Assembly (NCBI GenBank): GCA_024654525.1
Contig: JANLHI010000013.1
Location: 1 to 64,000 of the forward strand
Source of the DNA: Patescibacteria group bacterium
Lineage (GTDB): Bacteria; Patescibacteria; Paceibacteria; UBA6257; 2-01-FULL-56-20
Direction of reading: 5' to 3'
Length of the DNA: 64,000 nucleotides
Position 1 is the first letter of the stretch, and each line of letters starts with the position of its first letter. Both the position numbers and the translations under genes were made by a program. Shown piece after piece: positions 15,685 through 24,268 of this stretch. The notes under the pieces were generated by a model. That model made no database searches. It was not told the DNA's origin and worked only from the letters and a program-made list of their open reading frames with translations.

Positions 15685-18081
15685 GTGAAGAAAAAAATGA
15701 AATTGTTTGCTTCAGCTCTTGCTGTCGCCGCTTCAGTATATGGTCAAGCTCCTGAAGGAATGGTTGCTATCCCGCGTGGCTCATTCGTGATGGGGAGTCC
15801 TATGAACGAGCCAGGTCGTTTGGAGGGAGAGAATCAGCGTACTGTCACTATTAGTCGGGGATTCTTTATGTTTGCTACAGAGATAACAAAGGATCAATGG
15901 GATGTAGTGAGAGAATGGGCGTTGCAACATGGGTATGTTGATCTTATGGAAGGTACCAATGGCCGTATTACGGAGCATGGAGATGAGATACATCCAGTTG
16001 CTCAAGTCAGTTGGTCTTCTGCAGCGAAATGGTGTAATGCCAAAAGTGAGATGGAGGGACGCACTCCATGTTATACCGTGACCGGTAATATATACCGCAA
16101 TAGTGCTTATGATCGAGTTGACTGTGACTGGGATGCAAACGGATTCCGACTTCCTACAGAGGCAGAATGGGAATATGCATGTCGCGCTGGCACTACCACT
16201 GCCTTTTACACCGGATCAATTGTGCACGTTAAGTCCTCTCCTGTGGATCTAAATTTGGATCGTGCTGGGTGGTATTGGGGGAATAGCGGTTGGAATTCTC
16301 ACTCCGTTAAACAAAAACAAGCCAATGCATGGGGACTTTACGATATGCATGGAAACGTATGGGAATGGTGCTGGGATTGGCATGGTGGTTTTCCTGAAGG
16401 AATAAATCCTAAGGGTCCCTCATATCCCTCTGGCGCATTCCCCTTTGAAACATTCCGGATGATGCGTGGTGGGGGTTGGAATAGTCCTGCGTGGCGTTGC
16501 CGATCCGCTAACCGCGATACCAGTCTGGCACCGAATACTGGTATTGATAACGCTGGGTTGAGACCTGTTTTACTTGAAACGGTGTCGCGAGATGAATTGC
16601 AATTGAACCAAACAATGCCGGAACAGCCAACCTACGGTGCATGTCCAAAAAAACAAGATGGGAAAGACAGTTTGGTGGTGGTGACGCATGGGTGGATTCC
16701 TGCGTGGGAGCCGATTGATTTGCGCTGGTTGGATGATATGGCGAAAGCTATTGAGGACAATCTTGCATCTCGCGGCGTGAACAATTGGCAGGTATATCCG
16801 TACGAGTGGGCGGAGAAAGCGCATATCCCTCTCGTTCAAGGAGGTCCTGAAACTGCGTTATTTAATGCAAGGGGTGAGGGCGTTAATCTAGGAGATTGCA
16901 TCGTTGCTGATGGATGGAAAAACGTTCATCTCATCACATACAGTGCCGGTGCAACCCTGATACAAGCGGCATGCGATACTATTAAGTCGAGCTTTCCTTC
17001 TGCTATAGTCCACCTCACTTTCTTGGATCCCTTTGTGGGATTCGATGGTGCGGGACGAATGGAATATGGAGCACGAGCCGATTGGAGCGATCAGTATTTT
17101 GCTCACGACTTCAAAACGAGCGGGGAAATATTCTCGTTCACCGAGGGGGCTCTTCGAAACGCATACAATGTAAACGTCACCTGGCTTGATGAGAATAAGG
17201 TGCCTGTAAGAGTGTTCTATTCTCCTGGTTCCGGAGCAGTCAGTGGAACATGCTATGAAACAGTAAGTTCTCATGATTGGCCGAATCAGTTCTACATGAA
17301 TACGATTCTCAACCGACAGCAAGGTTCGGAAGGACTTGGTTTCCCGTTGAGTATGGAGGGAGGGGGTTTCAGTGCGGTAACGCAATACCCTACGGGGAAT
17401 GCCACATCACGAGTATTGGGGGTTCCCGATGCTCCGTGTGAAGAGTATTCATTTGCCGAAACAACTCAAGCGTTTGCCGAAACACCAGTAGATTTCTCCA
17501 GCGTGACGTTTATGAAGAGTAGTACTGGGGAAAAGAACATCTATTCCACCGGTTTCGAACTTGGCACAGAATCACCCGTGTGGATTGCAATAGAACTCTC
17601 GACCACGAACAATGCAAATCTCCTCTCCTTCGAAGCTGCGTTTACGAGCAGTCCAGGGGCGGAGGGCGTGTTCTCGATATATTCCGGAACAAATATCGTG
17701 GGAACGCTTGATGAGCGCGTAACGTCTTCGGGAATGAGGCGACATTCATTTCCAATTCCGTTTCTTCAGGCGCAACAGGAACGGATGCTCGGGTTCCGTC
17801 TCGATCCATTCTCGGAGGTACAATCCCGCATAACAGTCACAAATATTATAGTGGGATTCCGAGGATTGCAGGAGCCGTTTTCCCTGTTTTCTGCAGGGAT
17901 TGAGAATGGCTCTCCGGTATTCCAACTTGCTGGTCCGAATGGGACGTATGCCGTTGAATCATCGACGAACCTTGAGGATTGGAATGCGTTGGCGTTTCTT
18001 GTGAACACCAATGGCATTGTGCGATTCACCGATCCAACACCATCACGCGCAACACGATTCTATCGTGCAGTTGCGCCTTGA
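15685..18081 (+). CDS. Secreted FGE/SUMF1-like domain fused to alpha/beta hydrolase, with C-terminal beta domain
   Basis: 798 residues: signal peptide (about 1-20, ending VYGQA); FGE-sulfatase domain (about 22-295: PEGMVAIPRGSFVMGSP, FRLPTEAEWEYACRAG, YDMHGNVWEWCWDW, RGGGWNSPAWRCRS); alpha/beta hydrolase (about 325-545: VVVTHGWIP, nucleophile elbow ITYSAGA, TFLDPF, SHDWPNQF); and a C-terminal segment with VESSTNLEDWNAL and ending RFYRAV. The FGE part lacks the usual active Cys pair, so it is probably a binding domain. AAGGA nine bases before GTG 15685 sets the start. The C-terminal pattern is recalled from Verrucomicrobia-type secreted proteins, hinting at transfer. Confidence 0.8.
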   Translation: MKKKMKLFASALAVAASVYGQAPEGMVAIPRGSFVMGSPMNEPGRLEGENQRTVTISRGFFMFATEITKDQWDVVREWALQHGYVDLMEGTNGRITEHGDEIHPVAQVSWSSAAKWCNAKSEMEGRTPCYTVTGNIYRNSAYDRVDCDWDANGFRLPTEAEWEYACRAGTTTAFYTGSIVHVKSSPVDLNLDRAGWYWGNSGWNSHSVKQKQANAWGLYDMHGNVWEWCWDWHGGFPEGINPKGPSYPSGAFPFETFRMMRGGGWNSPAWRCRSANRDTSLAPNTGIDNAGLRPVLLETVSRDELQLNQTMPEQPTYGACPKKQDGKDSLVVVTHGWIPAWEPIDLRWLDDMAKAIEDNLASRGVNNWQVYPYEWAEKAHIPLVQGGPETALFNARGEGVNLGDCIVADGWKNVHLITYSAGATLIQAACDTIKSSFPSAIVHLTFLDPFVGFDGAGRMEYGARADWSDQYFAHDFKTSGEIFSFTEGALRNAYNVNVTWLDENKVPVRVFYSPGSGAVSGTCYETVSSHDWPNQFYMNTILNRQQGSEGLGFPLSMEGGGFSAVTQYPTGNATSRVLGVPDAPCEEYSFAETTQAFAETPVDFSSVTFMKSSTGEKNIYSTGFELGTESPVWIAIELSTTNNANLLSFEAAFTSSPGAEGVFSIYSGTNIVGTLDERVTSSGMRRHSFPIPFLQAQQERMLGFRLDPFSEVQSRITVTNIIVGFRGLQEPFSLFSAGIENGSPVFQLAGPNGTYAVESSTNLEDWNALAFLVNTNGIVRFTDPTPSRATRFYRAVAP

Positions 18082-18100
18082 TTCGACACAAAAAACATGG

Positions 18101-18136
18101 AAGGTCTTGTCTGTGGTAGCAGATAAGACCTTTTTA
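18101..18136. terminator. Terminator between convergent genes
   Basis: AAGGTCTTGTCTG and CAGATAAGACCTT pair with one bulged position around a six-base loop, followed by TTTTTA. It lies 20 bases past the stop of the fusion-protein gene. Confidence 0.8.
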
Positions 18137-18418
18137 TTTTAACCCTTTTCTCTTTCTGAAATATCCAACGAATGTGCCAATGAGTGAGCCGAGGAGGAAC
18201 CAAATGATTGTTCCCGTAATAAGAAAGATTGTGGTGTTGGCAATTTTGTAAGACCAAAATATAGGCCAAAGTGGTGCCCATGGAGCTGCTAAAAATATAC
18301 AAATAAGACCGACAACAGATCCACAAAACTCAGTGAGGGCAGCTGATAAAACCGCAACCCCTCCCCCTATCACCCCTCCCCTCAACCAATATGGCCACTT
18401 TTTCCAGTTTAAACGCAT
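18134..18418 (-). CDS. Small hydrophobic membrane protein
   Basis: A 94-residue protein with about three hydrophobic stretches (GGVIGGGVAVLSAALTEF, VVGLICIFLAAPWAPLWPIF, FLITGTIIWFLLGSLIGTFV) and a basic C-terminus (YFRKRKGLK). The start codon lies 16 bases after the recA stop on the same strand, so it may be co-transcribed with recA. The family is unknown and no ribosome site is evident. Confidence 0.6.
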   Translation of the reverse strand: MRLNWKKWPYWLRGGVIGGGVAVLSAALTEFCGSVVGLICIFLAAPWAPLWPIFWSYKIANTTIFLITGTIIWFLLGSLIGTFVGYFRKRKGLK

Positions 18419-18434
18419 GGTGCGGGATGTTATT

Positions 18435-19514
18435 TTATTCCGTTTCTTCCTTCCCTCCCCCCGAGGGCGTTCCTCCGGTTTTTTCGAATAAGAGAACTGC
18501 CTGCACGGTTTTTGATTTAATTGCGTTTAGAAGCTTTTTATCTTCTTTGAGCTTAAGACGCACTGTTTCAAAACCCGTACCGAGACGTTCTCCTTCAAAT
18601 GAATAACTTGCACCTGATTTGGTTGCGGTACCGTATTTTATTGCGGCGTTCAATACATCTGCTTCGTAAGAAATACCTTCGTTATACATAATATCGAACT
18701 CTGCGGTGCGGAAAGGAGGCGCTACTTTATTTTTGACTACTTTTGCTTTTACGCGACTACCCACCACCATTTCTCCTTTTTTTACCTGCGCAATGCGGCG
18801 AATATCGAGACGGACGGACGCCGCAAATTTGAGTGCCATGCCTCCCGGCGTGGTTTCTGGGTTGCCGAACATCACGCCGATTTTCATGCGAAGTTGGTTG
18901 ATGAAGATAACAAGAGTTTGCGTTTGATTCGCAATCGCGGTGAGTTTGCGAAGCGCTTGCGCCATCATGCGTGCTTGCCGTCCCACATGTTGCGCTCCCA
19001 TTTCTCCTTCAAGTTCCGCGCGAGGGGTAAGTGCCGCAACCGAATCCACCACAATCACCGAGATAATTCCCGATCGCACCAGACTTTCCAGAATGTTAAG
19101 CGCTTCTTCGCCGTTATCCGGTTGGGAAATAAGAAGGTCATTTATTTTTACACCGAGCCGCGCGGCATACTCGGGGTCCATTGCATGTTCCGCATCAATA
19201 AAAGCAGTTTTCCCTCCTTGCTTTTGCGCTTGCGCCACCACGTTCAATGCGAGTGTAGTCTTTCCGCTTGATTCCGGTCCATAAATTTCGACAACGCGTC
19301 CACGGGGAAGACCTCCCACGCCAAGTGCGAGATCCAGAGAAAACGAGCCCGTAGGAATCACCGCGACGTCAACCTTGCGTGTTTCGCCAAGTTTCATAAT
19401 CGCGCCATCGCCGAATTTATCGCGGAGCGTGGAAATGAGGTTCTCGAGCTCGCCATTGCTTTCCTTCTCATTTTTCCCTTTCATTTCCTTCTTCTCTTTT
19501 GTTGCAGGTGTCAT
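18435..19514 (-). CDS. recA: Recombinase RecA
   Basis: A 359-residue RecA with Walker A GPESSGKTT (residues 79-87), VIVVDSVAALTPRAELEGE, and loop motifs around QTLVIFINQLRMKIGVMFGN with NPETTPGG. It forms the ATP-dependent strand-exchange filament for repair and for integrating imported DNA, matching the pilus and ComF genes further on. An extended -10 (TGA TATAAT, 19527-19522) lies seven bases before the ATG, so a leaderless mRNA is likely. Confidence 0.97.
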   Translation of the reverse strand: MTPATKEKKEMKGKNEKESNGELENLISTLRDKFGDGAIMKLGETRKVDVAVIPTGSFSLDLALGVGGLPRGRVVEIYGPESSGKTTLALNVVAQAQKQGGKTAFIDAEHAMDPEYAARLGVKINDLLISQPDNGEEALNILESLVRSGIISVIVVDSVAALTPRAELEGEMGAQHVGRQARMMAQALRKLTAIANQTQTLVIFINQLRMKIGVMFGNPETTPGGMALKFAASVRLDIRRIAQVKKGEMVVGSRVKAKVVKNKVAPPFRTAEFDIMYNEGISYEADVLNAAIKYGTATKSGASYSFEGERLGTGFETVRLKLKEDKKLLNAIKSKTVQAVLLFEKTGGTPSGGGKEETE

Positions 19515-19578
19515 AACGATAATTATATCACATCAAGGAAGAGGAAAAGGGCGGAAATTACCAATCAAAACACTATAC

Positions 19579-19607
19579 TTGACATAATGTCAAATATGAT
19601 GTATAAT
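19579..19607 (+). promoter_or_regulatory. Consensus promoter of a small membrane-protein gene
   Basis: TTGACA (19579-19584), a 17-base spacer, and TATAAT (19602-19607) form a near-perfect sigma-70-type promoter. The start codon at 19651 gives a leader of about 37 nt. Confidence 0.85.
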
Positions 19608-19650
19608 ATAGACACCGTTAGACTCGAACATTACCAATCAAAAAAAGCTT

Positions 19651-19860
19651 ATGAAAAACTTGATGCATACAATTCTCGCTCCCTCACCAACCTTTGCTTC
19701 CATCCTCTTTTACTTGCTGTGGACGTTTGCGGTTACCGCTTTCATTACTTCGGCAAATGCGGAGTTTGGACTTTTGGAAAGACTGGTCTGTGGGGTAGTC
19801 GGTCTCTTCGCAGCCGTTGTGTTGGCAAGCGACGGGATGCGGCGCAGTTGTCAGCAATGA
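19651..19860 (+). CDS. Small two-helix membrane protein
   Basis: 69 residues with two hydrophobic helices (FASILFYLLWTFAVTAFI and VCGVVGLFAAVVLASDG). It is framed by its own consensus promoter and a terminator, which is the main evidence that it is real. The ribosome site is weak. An overlapping frame from 19587 is less likely because it would start inside the promoter. Function unknown. Confidence 0.6.
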   Translation: MKNLMHTILAPSPTFASILFYLLWTFAVTAFITSANAEFGLLERLVCGVVGLFAAVVLASDGMRRSCQQ

Positions 19861-19874
19861 GGAATGAATCAATC

Positions 19875-19909
19875 AAAAAAAGGCGACTCACATAACGAGT
19901 CGCTTTTTT
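19875..19909 (+). terminator. Rho-independent terminator
   Basis: GCGACTC and GAGTCGC pair around a seven-base loop, with As before and TTTTTT after, 14 bases past the small membrane-protein gene. Confidence 0.85.
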
Positions 19910-19956
19910 CATTTTTTTAATGCGTCGGGGGCAATGGATATGATATACTTTTATTA

Positions 19957-20781
19957 ATGGTGAAGAACGTATTTTTTTGGCGAAATATAATTTTTCTTCT
20001 TGGTGTCGTGTTTGCGGTGGCGATAGTTTCTACTTCTTATGGTAAAGGAGGTCTTGTCAATGATCCTCCCTCGGTACATCGAAAACAAGTTGTCCAAAAT
20101 CCCATGGGAGGCACAAGTACTCCCACGCAAACGCAGATCAGTAGCGCAAGTTGTCCCGATGGTTCCGTGATGGTGGGATTTAACCTGGAAAATATGGGAA
20201 GTAATTTTTCTCAGTTTGGAGATGTGTATTGCCATCCTGTAGTGAGTGGCATAACTCTTGGAGAGGTAACCACATGGCGCAAAACCACTGTGGAAAATCC
20301 GTGGGGTGGAGATGATTTATCCACTACGCAGTTAAAGGTTGACGATGCAAGTTGTCCTAGTGGTTCTGTCATAGTGGGTTTTAGTTTGGATAATTTGGGA
20401 AGTAATTATTCGCGACAGGCATCGCTTTATTGCCGTGATGTGAAAGCAGGATCTTCAGAAAAATATTCAAGAACAGTCGCGGAAAATCCATGGGGAGGAA
20501 CTACGTCGCCGACCAATGAGCAAATAACAAGTGCAAGTTGTCCTGAAGGATATGCGATTGGCGGTTTTAATCTTATCAACATGGGAAGTAATTACTCAAA
20601 GAGTAATGTCCTTTATTGTCGTTCGGTGCCTGGCGTAATATCGGTAACACCTCCGTCATCCAAAGCGCACACGCCCAAAGTAGATTTTTATATTAGCGCA
20701 ACAGGAAGCTGTGATAGCAAAGCGAAAACTGCGGAAATACAAAAAGGCGCCACCGCAAAACTTTGTTGGGATGCAAAATAA
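19957..20781 (+). CDS. Secreted protein with three tandem Cys-pair repeats
   Basis: 274 residues: signal or anchor helix (about 8-28), then three repeats of roughly 55-60 residues. Each has the pattern ENPWGG, then SASCP-G, then GF-L-NMGSNYS, and ends LYCR, so each carries two Cys that could pair. The last part (VDFYISATGSC...IQKGATAKLCWDAK) looks like the start of an Ig-like domain that stops early. TGA TATACT lies seven bases before the ATG. It precedes the Gly-rich surface protein by 12 bases and may share its transcript. Function unknown; a surface adhesin is plausible. Confidence 0.7.
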   Translation: MVKNVFFWRNIIFLLGVVFAVAIVSTSYGKGGLVNDPPSVHRKQVVQNPMGGTSTPTQTQISSASCPDGSVMVGFNLENMGSNFSQFGDVYCHPVVSGITLGEVTTWRKTTVENPWGGDDLSTTQLKVDDASCPSGSVIVGFSLDNLGSNYSRQASLYCRDVKAGSSEKYSRTVAENPWGGTTSPTNEQITSASCPEGYAIGGFNLINMGSNYSKSNVLYCRSVPGVISVTPPSSKAHTPKVDFYISATGSCDSKAKTAEIQKGATAKLCWDAK

Positions 20782-20793
20782 AAACGTACACGC

Positions 20794-22578
20794 ATGAGAA
20801 TAAGCACACACATAAAATTAATCGCATCTCTCGCGGTGCTTGGTGTGGTGGCGATGATTGTATCTTCTCCTCAAAGCCACGCAGAACAAAATGTGATAAT
20901 GGATACGCCGGGAAATTATATATGGACGGTTCCCGAGGGCATCACCAATATAAAAGTAAAAGTGTGGGGTGCGGGGGGAGCCGGAGGAACAGGGTATCAG
21001 GGCGATAACAAATATCTTCGCGGTGCCGGCGGTGGCGGGGGAGGCGGAGGATATGCGGAAGCAACTCTCGAGGTTACCCCCGGCGCAACATATTCCATCA
21101 TCGTGGGGGAAGGAGGTATTTCGGAAATAGGGAAATCAATTCTTATAAAAACAGAAGGAGCAGGCAACAGTGAATTTGGCACGGTGTGGCAGGGACAATC
21201 CTATGCGGTAGGTGCGGGTGGTGGCGGCAGTGGAGCCACGCCGCAGATAGGGACGGTCAATACGGGTTCCTTTCCGGTAAGTGTTCCCGGTCTTGGCTAT
21301 GGTGGTGTGGCATACGCGCCGGGCGCGGGAAATGGAGGAAATGCATCGGGCGGAGGAGGCGGAGGATCGGGATATTTTATCGGGTGGGCTCAAGACCAAA
21401 TTAGTGGTGTTTCAAAAACTGGGGAGCAAGGGAAAGATGCAATTGCGAGTGCGGCAGGAAAGGGTGGCGACGGCGCAGAAGGTGGCGCAGGGGGCATTGC
21501 CGGGAAGGGTGCGGGGGACGCAAGAAATGGAGAGCTTCCCGGAGGAGGCGGAGGAGGTTCATGGTCGGGTATTACAGACTATAAAAATCAAAAATATGTT
21601 CCTGCGGCGAATGGCGCACACGGAAAAGTGGAAATTGAGGTACTCTCCGCAGAAGAAGGGATTGCATGTCGTCCCGCAATTGGTTCGGAGTCAGGAGAGT
21701 TTCAAGGAAATTTAAATAAAGAAGGGAATGCAACTACTGCGCCGCTCAACGCAAGTCAAACATTTACTATTGAGTGTTGGAATACTGCAAATCCCGCAGG
21801 AACCAAGGTAACCGAAACGGTAACCGCAACAGTTGCAATGCCTCCTCCGGAAGAAGTAGTAGCAGTAGTGTCTACCCCTTCAGAAAATCCGTGGGACGGA
21901 TGGATAAAATTGTCGGGGACGACGAAAGATGGTAACTCGTACGGTGTACGGTATGATCCCGAAACCACCCGTTTCTGCGGCTACGCGTGGGGCGGTGAGG
22001 TGGTGGGATGGGTGGAATTCGGACCGTTGCCGACAAGCCAGAGTCCGAAGCAAGAGGAGGGATGTGATCGCACGCCGGTGAAATATGATTGGGTGAGGCT
22101 GGGGAATACGATGCCAGTAATGAAACCAGTGGTGAATGGAAAGCAGGATCCGCCATATATGATTGATGTTGATAAACAAAAGTTACCTTTCGACATTCAG
22201 CCCTATGACGGCCTCCGCACGAGCGAAGCTCCCTACCAACTTACCGGCTGGGCATGGTCATCAAATATAGGGTGGATTAGTTTTTCGAATGAAAATCACG
22301 CGGGAAGCGTGAACTATGGTGTAAGTATGGAGGTGAAGGGACCTGATGTTGATAAAGCGTCAGGGCGCGCGCTCACCGGCTGGGCGTGGAGTCCGAACAT
22401 AGGGTGGGTGAAGTTTGACGAGTCACTAAAAGTGAGAAGCGAAAGCTATCCAGAAGCTCCTGAAAATGGAGGAGTTCTTAATATCAAAAAAAGTATTCTT
22501 GAAGGATGGGCACGTGTGTGCTCGGCAACTGTGAATGGAGATTGCGCAAATACTACTGGAGAGTATAGAGGAAATTAA
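20794..22578 (+). CDS. Surface protein with glycine-rich domain and GWAW repeats
   Basis: 594 residues: signal peptide (ending SHAEQN, about 30), a Gly-rich domain (about 33-280; YIWTVPEGITNIKVKVWGAG opens it, with several GGGGGG runs), an Ala/Thr/Pro linker, then repeats around FCGYAWGGEVVGWVEFG, LTGWAWSSNIGWISFSN and LTGWAWSPNIGWVKF. The GWAW repeat is recalled as typical of Parcubacteria surface proteins. A damaged partial copy of the first repeat lies at 24566-24696. Confidence 0.8.
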   Translation: MRISTHIKLIASLAVLGVVAMIVSSPQSHAEQNVIMDTPGNYIWTVPEGITNIKVKVWGAGGAGGTGYQGDNKYLRGAGGGGGGGGYAEATLEVTPGATYSIIVGEGGISEIGKSILIKTEGAGNSEFGTVWQGQSYAVGAGGGGSGATPQIGTVNTGSFPVSVPGLGYGGVAYAPGAGNGGNASGGGGGGSGYFIGWAQDQISGVSKTGEQGKDAIASAAGKGGDGAEGGAGGIAGKGAGDARNGELPGGGGGGSWSGITDYKNQKYVPAANGAHGKVEIEVLSAEEGIACRPAIGSESGEFQGNLNKEGNATTAPLNASQTFTIECWNTANPAGTKVTETVTATVAMPPPEEVVAVVSTPSENPWDGWIKLSGTTKDGNSYGVRYDPETTRFCGYAWGGEVVGWVEFGPLPTSQSPKQEEGCDRTPVKYDWVRLGNTMPVMKPVVNGKQDPPYMIDVDKQKLPFDIQPYDGLRTSEAPYQLTGWAWSSNIGWISFSNENHAGSVNYGVSMEVKGPDVDKASGRALTGWAWSPNIGWVKFDESLKVRSESYPEAPENGGVLNIKKSILEGWARVCSATVNGDCANTTGEYRGN

Positions 22579-22599
22579 AATAGTATTGACTAGAAATTT

Positions 22600-22632
22600 A
22601 AAGACCCTTGCATGAAGCTTGGGTCTTTATTT
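22600..22632. terminator. Terminator after surface-protein gene
   Basis: AAAGACCC and GGGTCTTT pair around a 13-base loop, followed on the plus strand by ATTTG. It is weak in T run but well placed, 20 bases past the stop, and can work on both strands. Confidence 0.6.
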
Positions 22633-22644
22633 GTTGGGTTGCGT

Positions 22645-22677
22645 GAAAAATTTGAAACAGATGCAACCTTATCTGTT
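22645..22677 (-). terminator. Terminator overlapping the stop of the minus-strand gene
   Basis: On the minus strand AACAGAT/ATCTGTT (22677-22656) is followed by TCAAATTTTT. The stem includes the TAA stop at 22671-22669. Confidence 0.65.
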
Positions 22678-23796
22678 ATATCTTGTTCGGAAGAAACTGA
22701 GAGGTTTGAGAGCACCATGTACTCCGAGAGTGCCACTCTCAACATTAGCATTTGGTCCGAGTGGGACTGACTGCCAGTGTATGAGGTCTTGCGATTGCTC
22801 GAATACGACCTCATCTCCTGCTTCTCCTGAAACAAAGATCTCCGCTGCTGGGTTTTTTCCGTCCCACAGCTGCGGTGTCCATCGGATGGCGGTGATAAGC
22901 GGCTCCCTCTCCTCTTGCTCTCCCATGAGCCGTGTTCCCGTGCGCGCGTCGTACCGTGCTATGATGCCAGTTAAGTTCACGTCATCCCAAAACTCAAGAG
23001 TGAGAATCCCGAGGGATTGTTCAAAGATGGGTTTTGCGGGAAGAGCGAGTACTCCCGCGCCGCTGACGAACACACTGTAAGGCGAGCCTTCAAACTCTGA
23101 TTTTTTTCCGACGTTGGCCAGCCTAACATTTCGGTAAGAATAGCCAGGGTTGGAGTCAATGAACTCCGTTCCAGTCCACCATCGAAGGCGAGCGCGTTGG
23201 AGTCCGGGGTAACGTACGAATACGCTATTTACGAACCCCAGCGAAATATCGCCGAGTACCCATGCTGGAGGAGACCACGTGCCGTCGGTGCCTTGTATAA
23301 GTTTGAAGGAGTCCACATTATACCGGAACGCCTGGTATCCCGTGATCTCGTTTCCCCAATTCACACCGAACCCATAGTCGGCTTTGGGATGCGCCGCGAA
23401 GAAAGAGGGTAAGGCAAGGAAGACAGAAAGAATTCCTTGTTTTACTTCTTCTCCTCTGAAATGAGCGGCGATGAGTTTTCTGGGGAATTCAATCGCTTCC
23501 GATTCGCTCCAGTCGCTATCAGCGTTGATCTCAACTTCAAACGATAAGTCACGTCCGAACATCCCGACAAGGTCGTATGATATTCCATCTATATCGGTAC
23601 AACCAAACCCCCACCCCACACTCTTTACCAGCTTCGCCCCCTCCTTACGAAAGAAAGATTTCCCCTCTTTTCCTACCTTCAGGATTTCGGGAATTTTGGG
23701 TTTTTCGAATGTGATTGGTGTGCCGGACGCGAAAGCCCCGACCAGCGCGTAGGCGAAGAAAAGAATGGCGGTGAATCCGCCAGTCAGAGTTTTCAT
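22669..23796 (-). CDS. Secreted protein with Verrucomicrobia-like C-terminal beta signature
   Basis: 375 residues: signal peptide (ending AFASGTP, about 24), a large beta-rich body of unknown fold (about 30-320, with several Trp-Gly motifs), and a C-terminal segment with FEQSQDLIHWQSV and ending FFRTRYN. This ending matches in pattern the C-terminus of the fusion protein at 15685, so the two probably share a domain and a history. AAAGGA eight bases before the ATG is a good ribosome site, unlike most native genes here. Confidence 0.65.
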   Translation of the reverse strand: MKTLTGGFTAILFFAYALVGAFASGTPITFEKPKIPEILKVGKEGKSFFRKEGAKLVKSVGWGFGCTDIDGISYDLVGMFGRDLSFEVEINADSDWSESEAIEFPRKLIAAHFRGEEVKQGILSVFLALPSFFAAHPKADYGFGVNWGNEITGYQAFRYNVDSFKLIQGTDGTWSPPAWVLGDISLGFVNSVFVRYPGLQRARLRWWTGTEFIDSNPGYSYRNVRLANVGKKSEFEGSPYSVFVSGAGVLALPAKPIFEQSLGILTLEFWDDVNLTGIIARYDARTGTRLMGEQEEREPLITAIRWTPQLWDGKNPAAEIFVSGEAGDEVVFEQSQDLIHWQSVPLGPNANVESGTLGVHGALKPLSFFRTRYNR

Positions 23797-23899
23797 TGTA
23801 AAATCCTTTCGAATCTATCATTGCAGTCCTTTGCAGGCACAAGTTTTTTGCCCTTTCATCCGAGAGAACACTTATGCCAATTTACATTGAACTAACCCC

Positions 23900-23929
23900 A
23901 GTATAGCACATAAAATAGGAAAAAGTCAA
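23900..23929 (-). promoter_or_regulatory. Promoter of minus-strand secreted-protein gene
   Basis: Minus strand TTGACT (23929-23924), 18-base spacer with ATTTTATG, and TATACT (23905-23900) preceded by TGC. The leader to ATG 23796 is about 95-100 nt. Confidence 0.75.
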
Positions 23930-24019
23930 TCCATGATTAGACATTGCGGCGTATGGGTTGGAGAGGCGGAAGTACACAGATTGTGCACAGTATAGTCATT
24001 AGGACTCAGAGGACGATGA

Positions 24020-24049
24020 TTGATGTTTCGGGCGTTCCTGTGGTAGGAT
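24020..24049 (+). promoter_or_regulatory. Promoter of toxin-antitoxin pair
   Basis: TTGATG (24020-24025), 18-base spacer, TAGGAT (24044-24049). The antitoxin ATG at 24056 follows by only six bases. A TGTGCACA-type inverted repeat upstream (about 23971-23982) could be an operator. Confidence 0.6.
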
Positions 24050-24055
24050 GTGAAC

Positions 24056-24262
24056 ATGGCAACCGTTACGATCCCGAAACAAATAACTAAGGGCGAAGAG
24101 TTGGTGGTGCTTACCCGAAAAGAGTATGAGAAGTTTCTTGATGCGACAGTTCGAGAAAAAGAGGTCAGTGCCGCCGACATGTTGCGATGGTCACGGGAAG
24201 CGAAACAACTAAAGAAGCAAGGCAAGCTGCCGGTTCTCCGTTCCCTTAAGGATTTGCGGTGA
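24056..24262 (+). CDS. Antitoxin of RelE/ParE-type module
   Basis: About 68 residues: a beta-rich N-terminus suited to DNA binding (MATVTIPKQITKGEELVVLTRKEYEKFLD) and a basic helical C-terminus (AADMLRWSREAKQLKKQG) for toxin binding. The fold looks AbrB- or Phd-like. ATG 24056 is preferred over GTG 24050 because of its spacing from the -10. Its TGA lies six bases before the toxin ATG; these pairs usually self-regulate through the antitoxin. Confidence 0.8.
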   Translation: MATVTIPKQITKGEELVVLTRKEYEKFLDATVREKEVSAADMLRWSREAKQLKKQGKLPVLRSLKDLR

Positions 24263-24268
24263 GTGAAT

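Noticed and set aside
15685..18081. FGE-like domain as a diversity-generating retroelement target
   Set aside because: No reverse transcriptase, template repeat or Asn-codon-rich variable region is visible in the window.
19587..19895. 102-codon frame overlapping the small membrane-protein gene
   Set aside because: It begins between the -35 and -10 of the promoter, so the ATG would not be transcribed.
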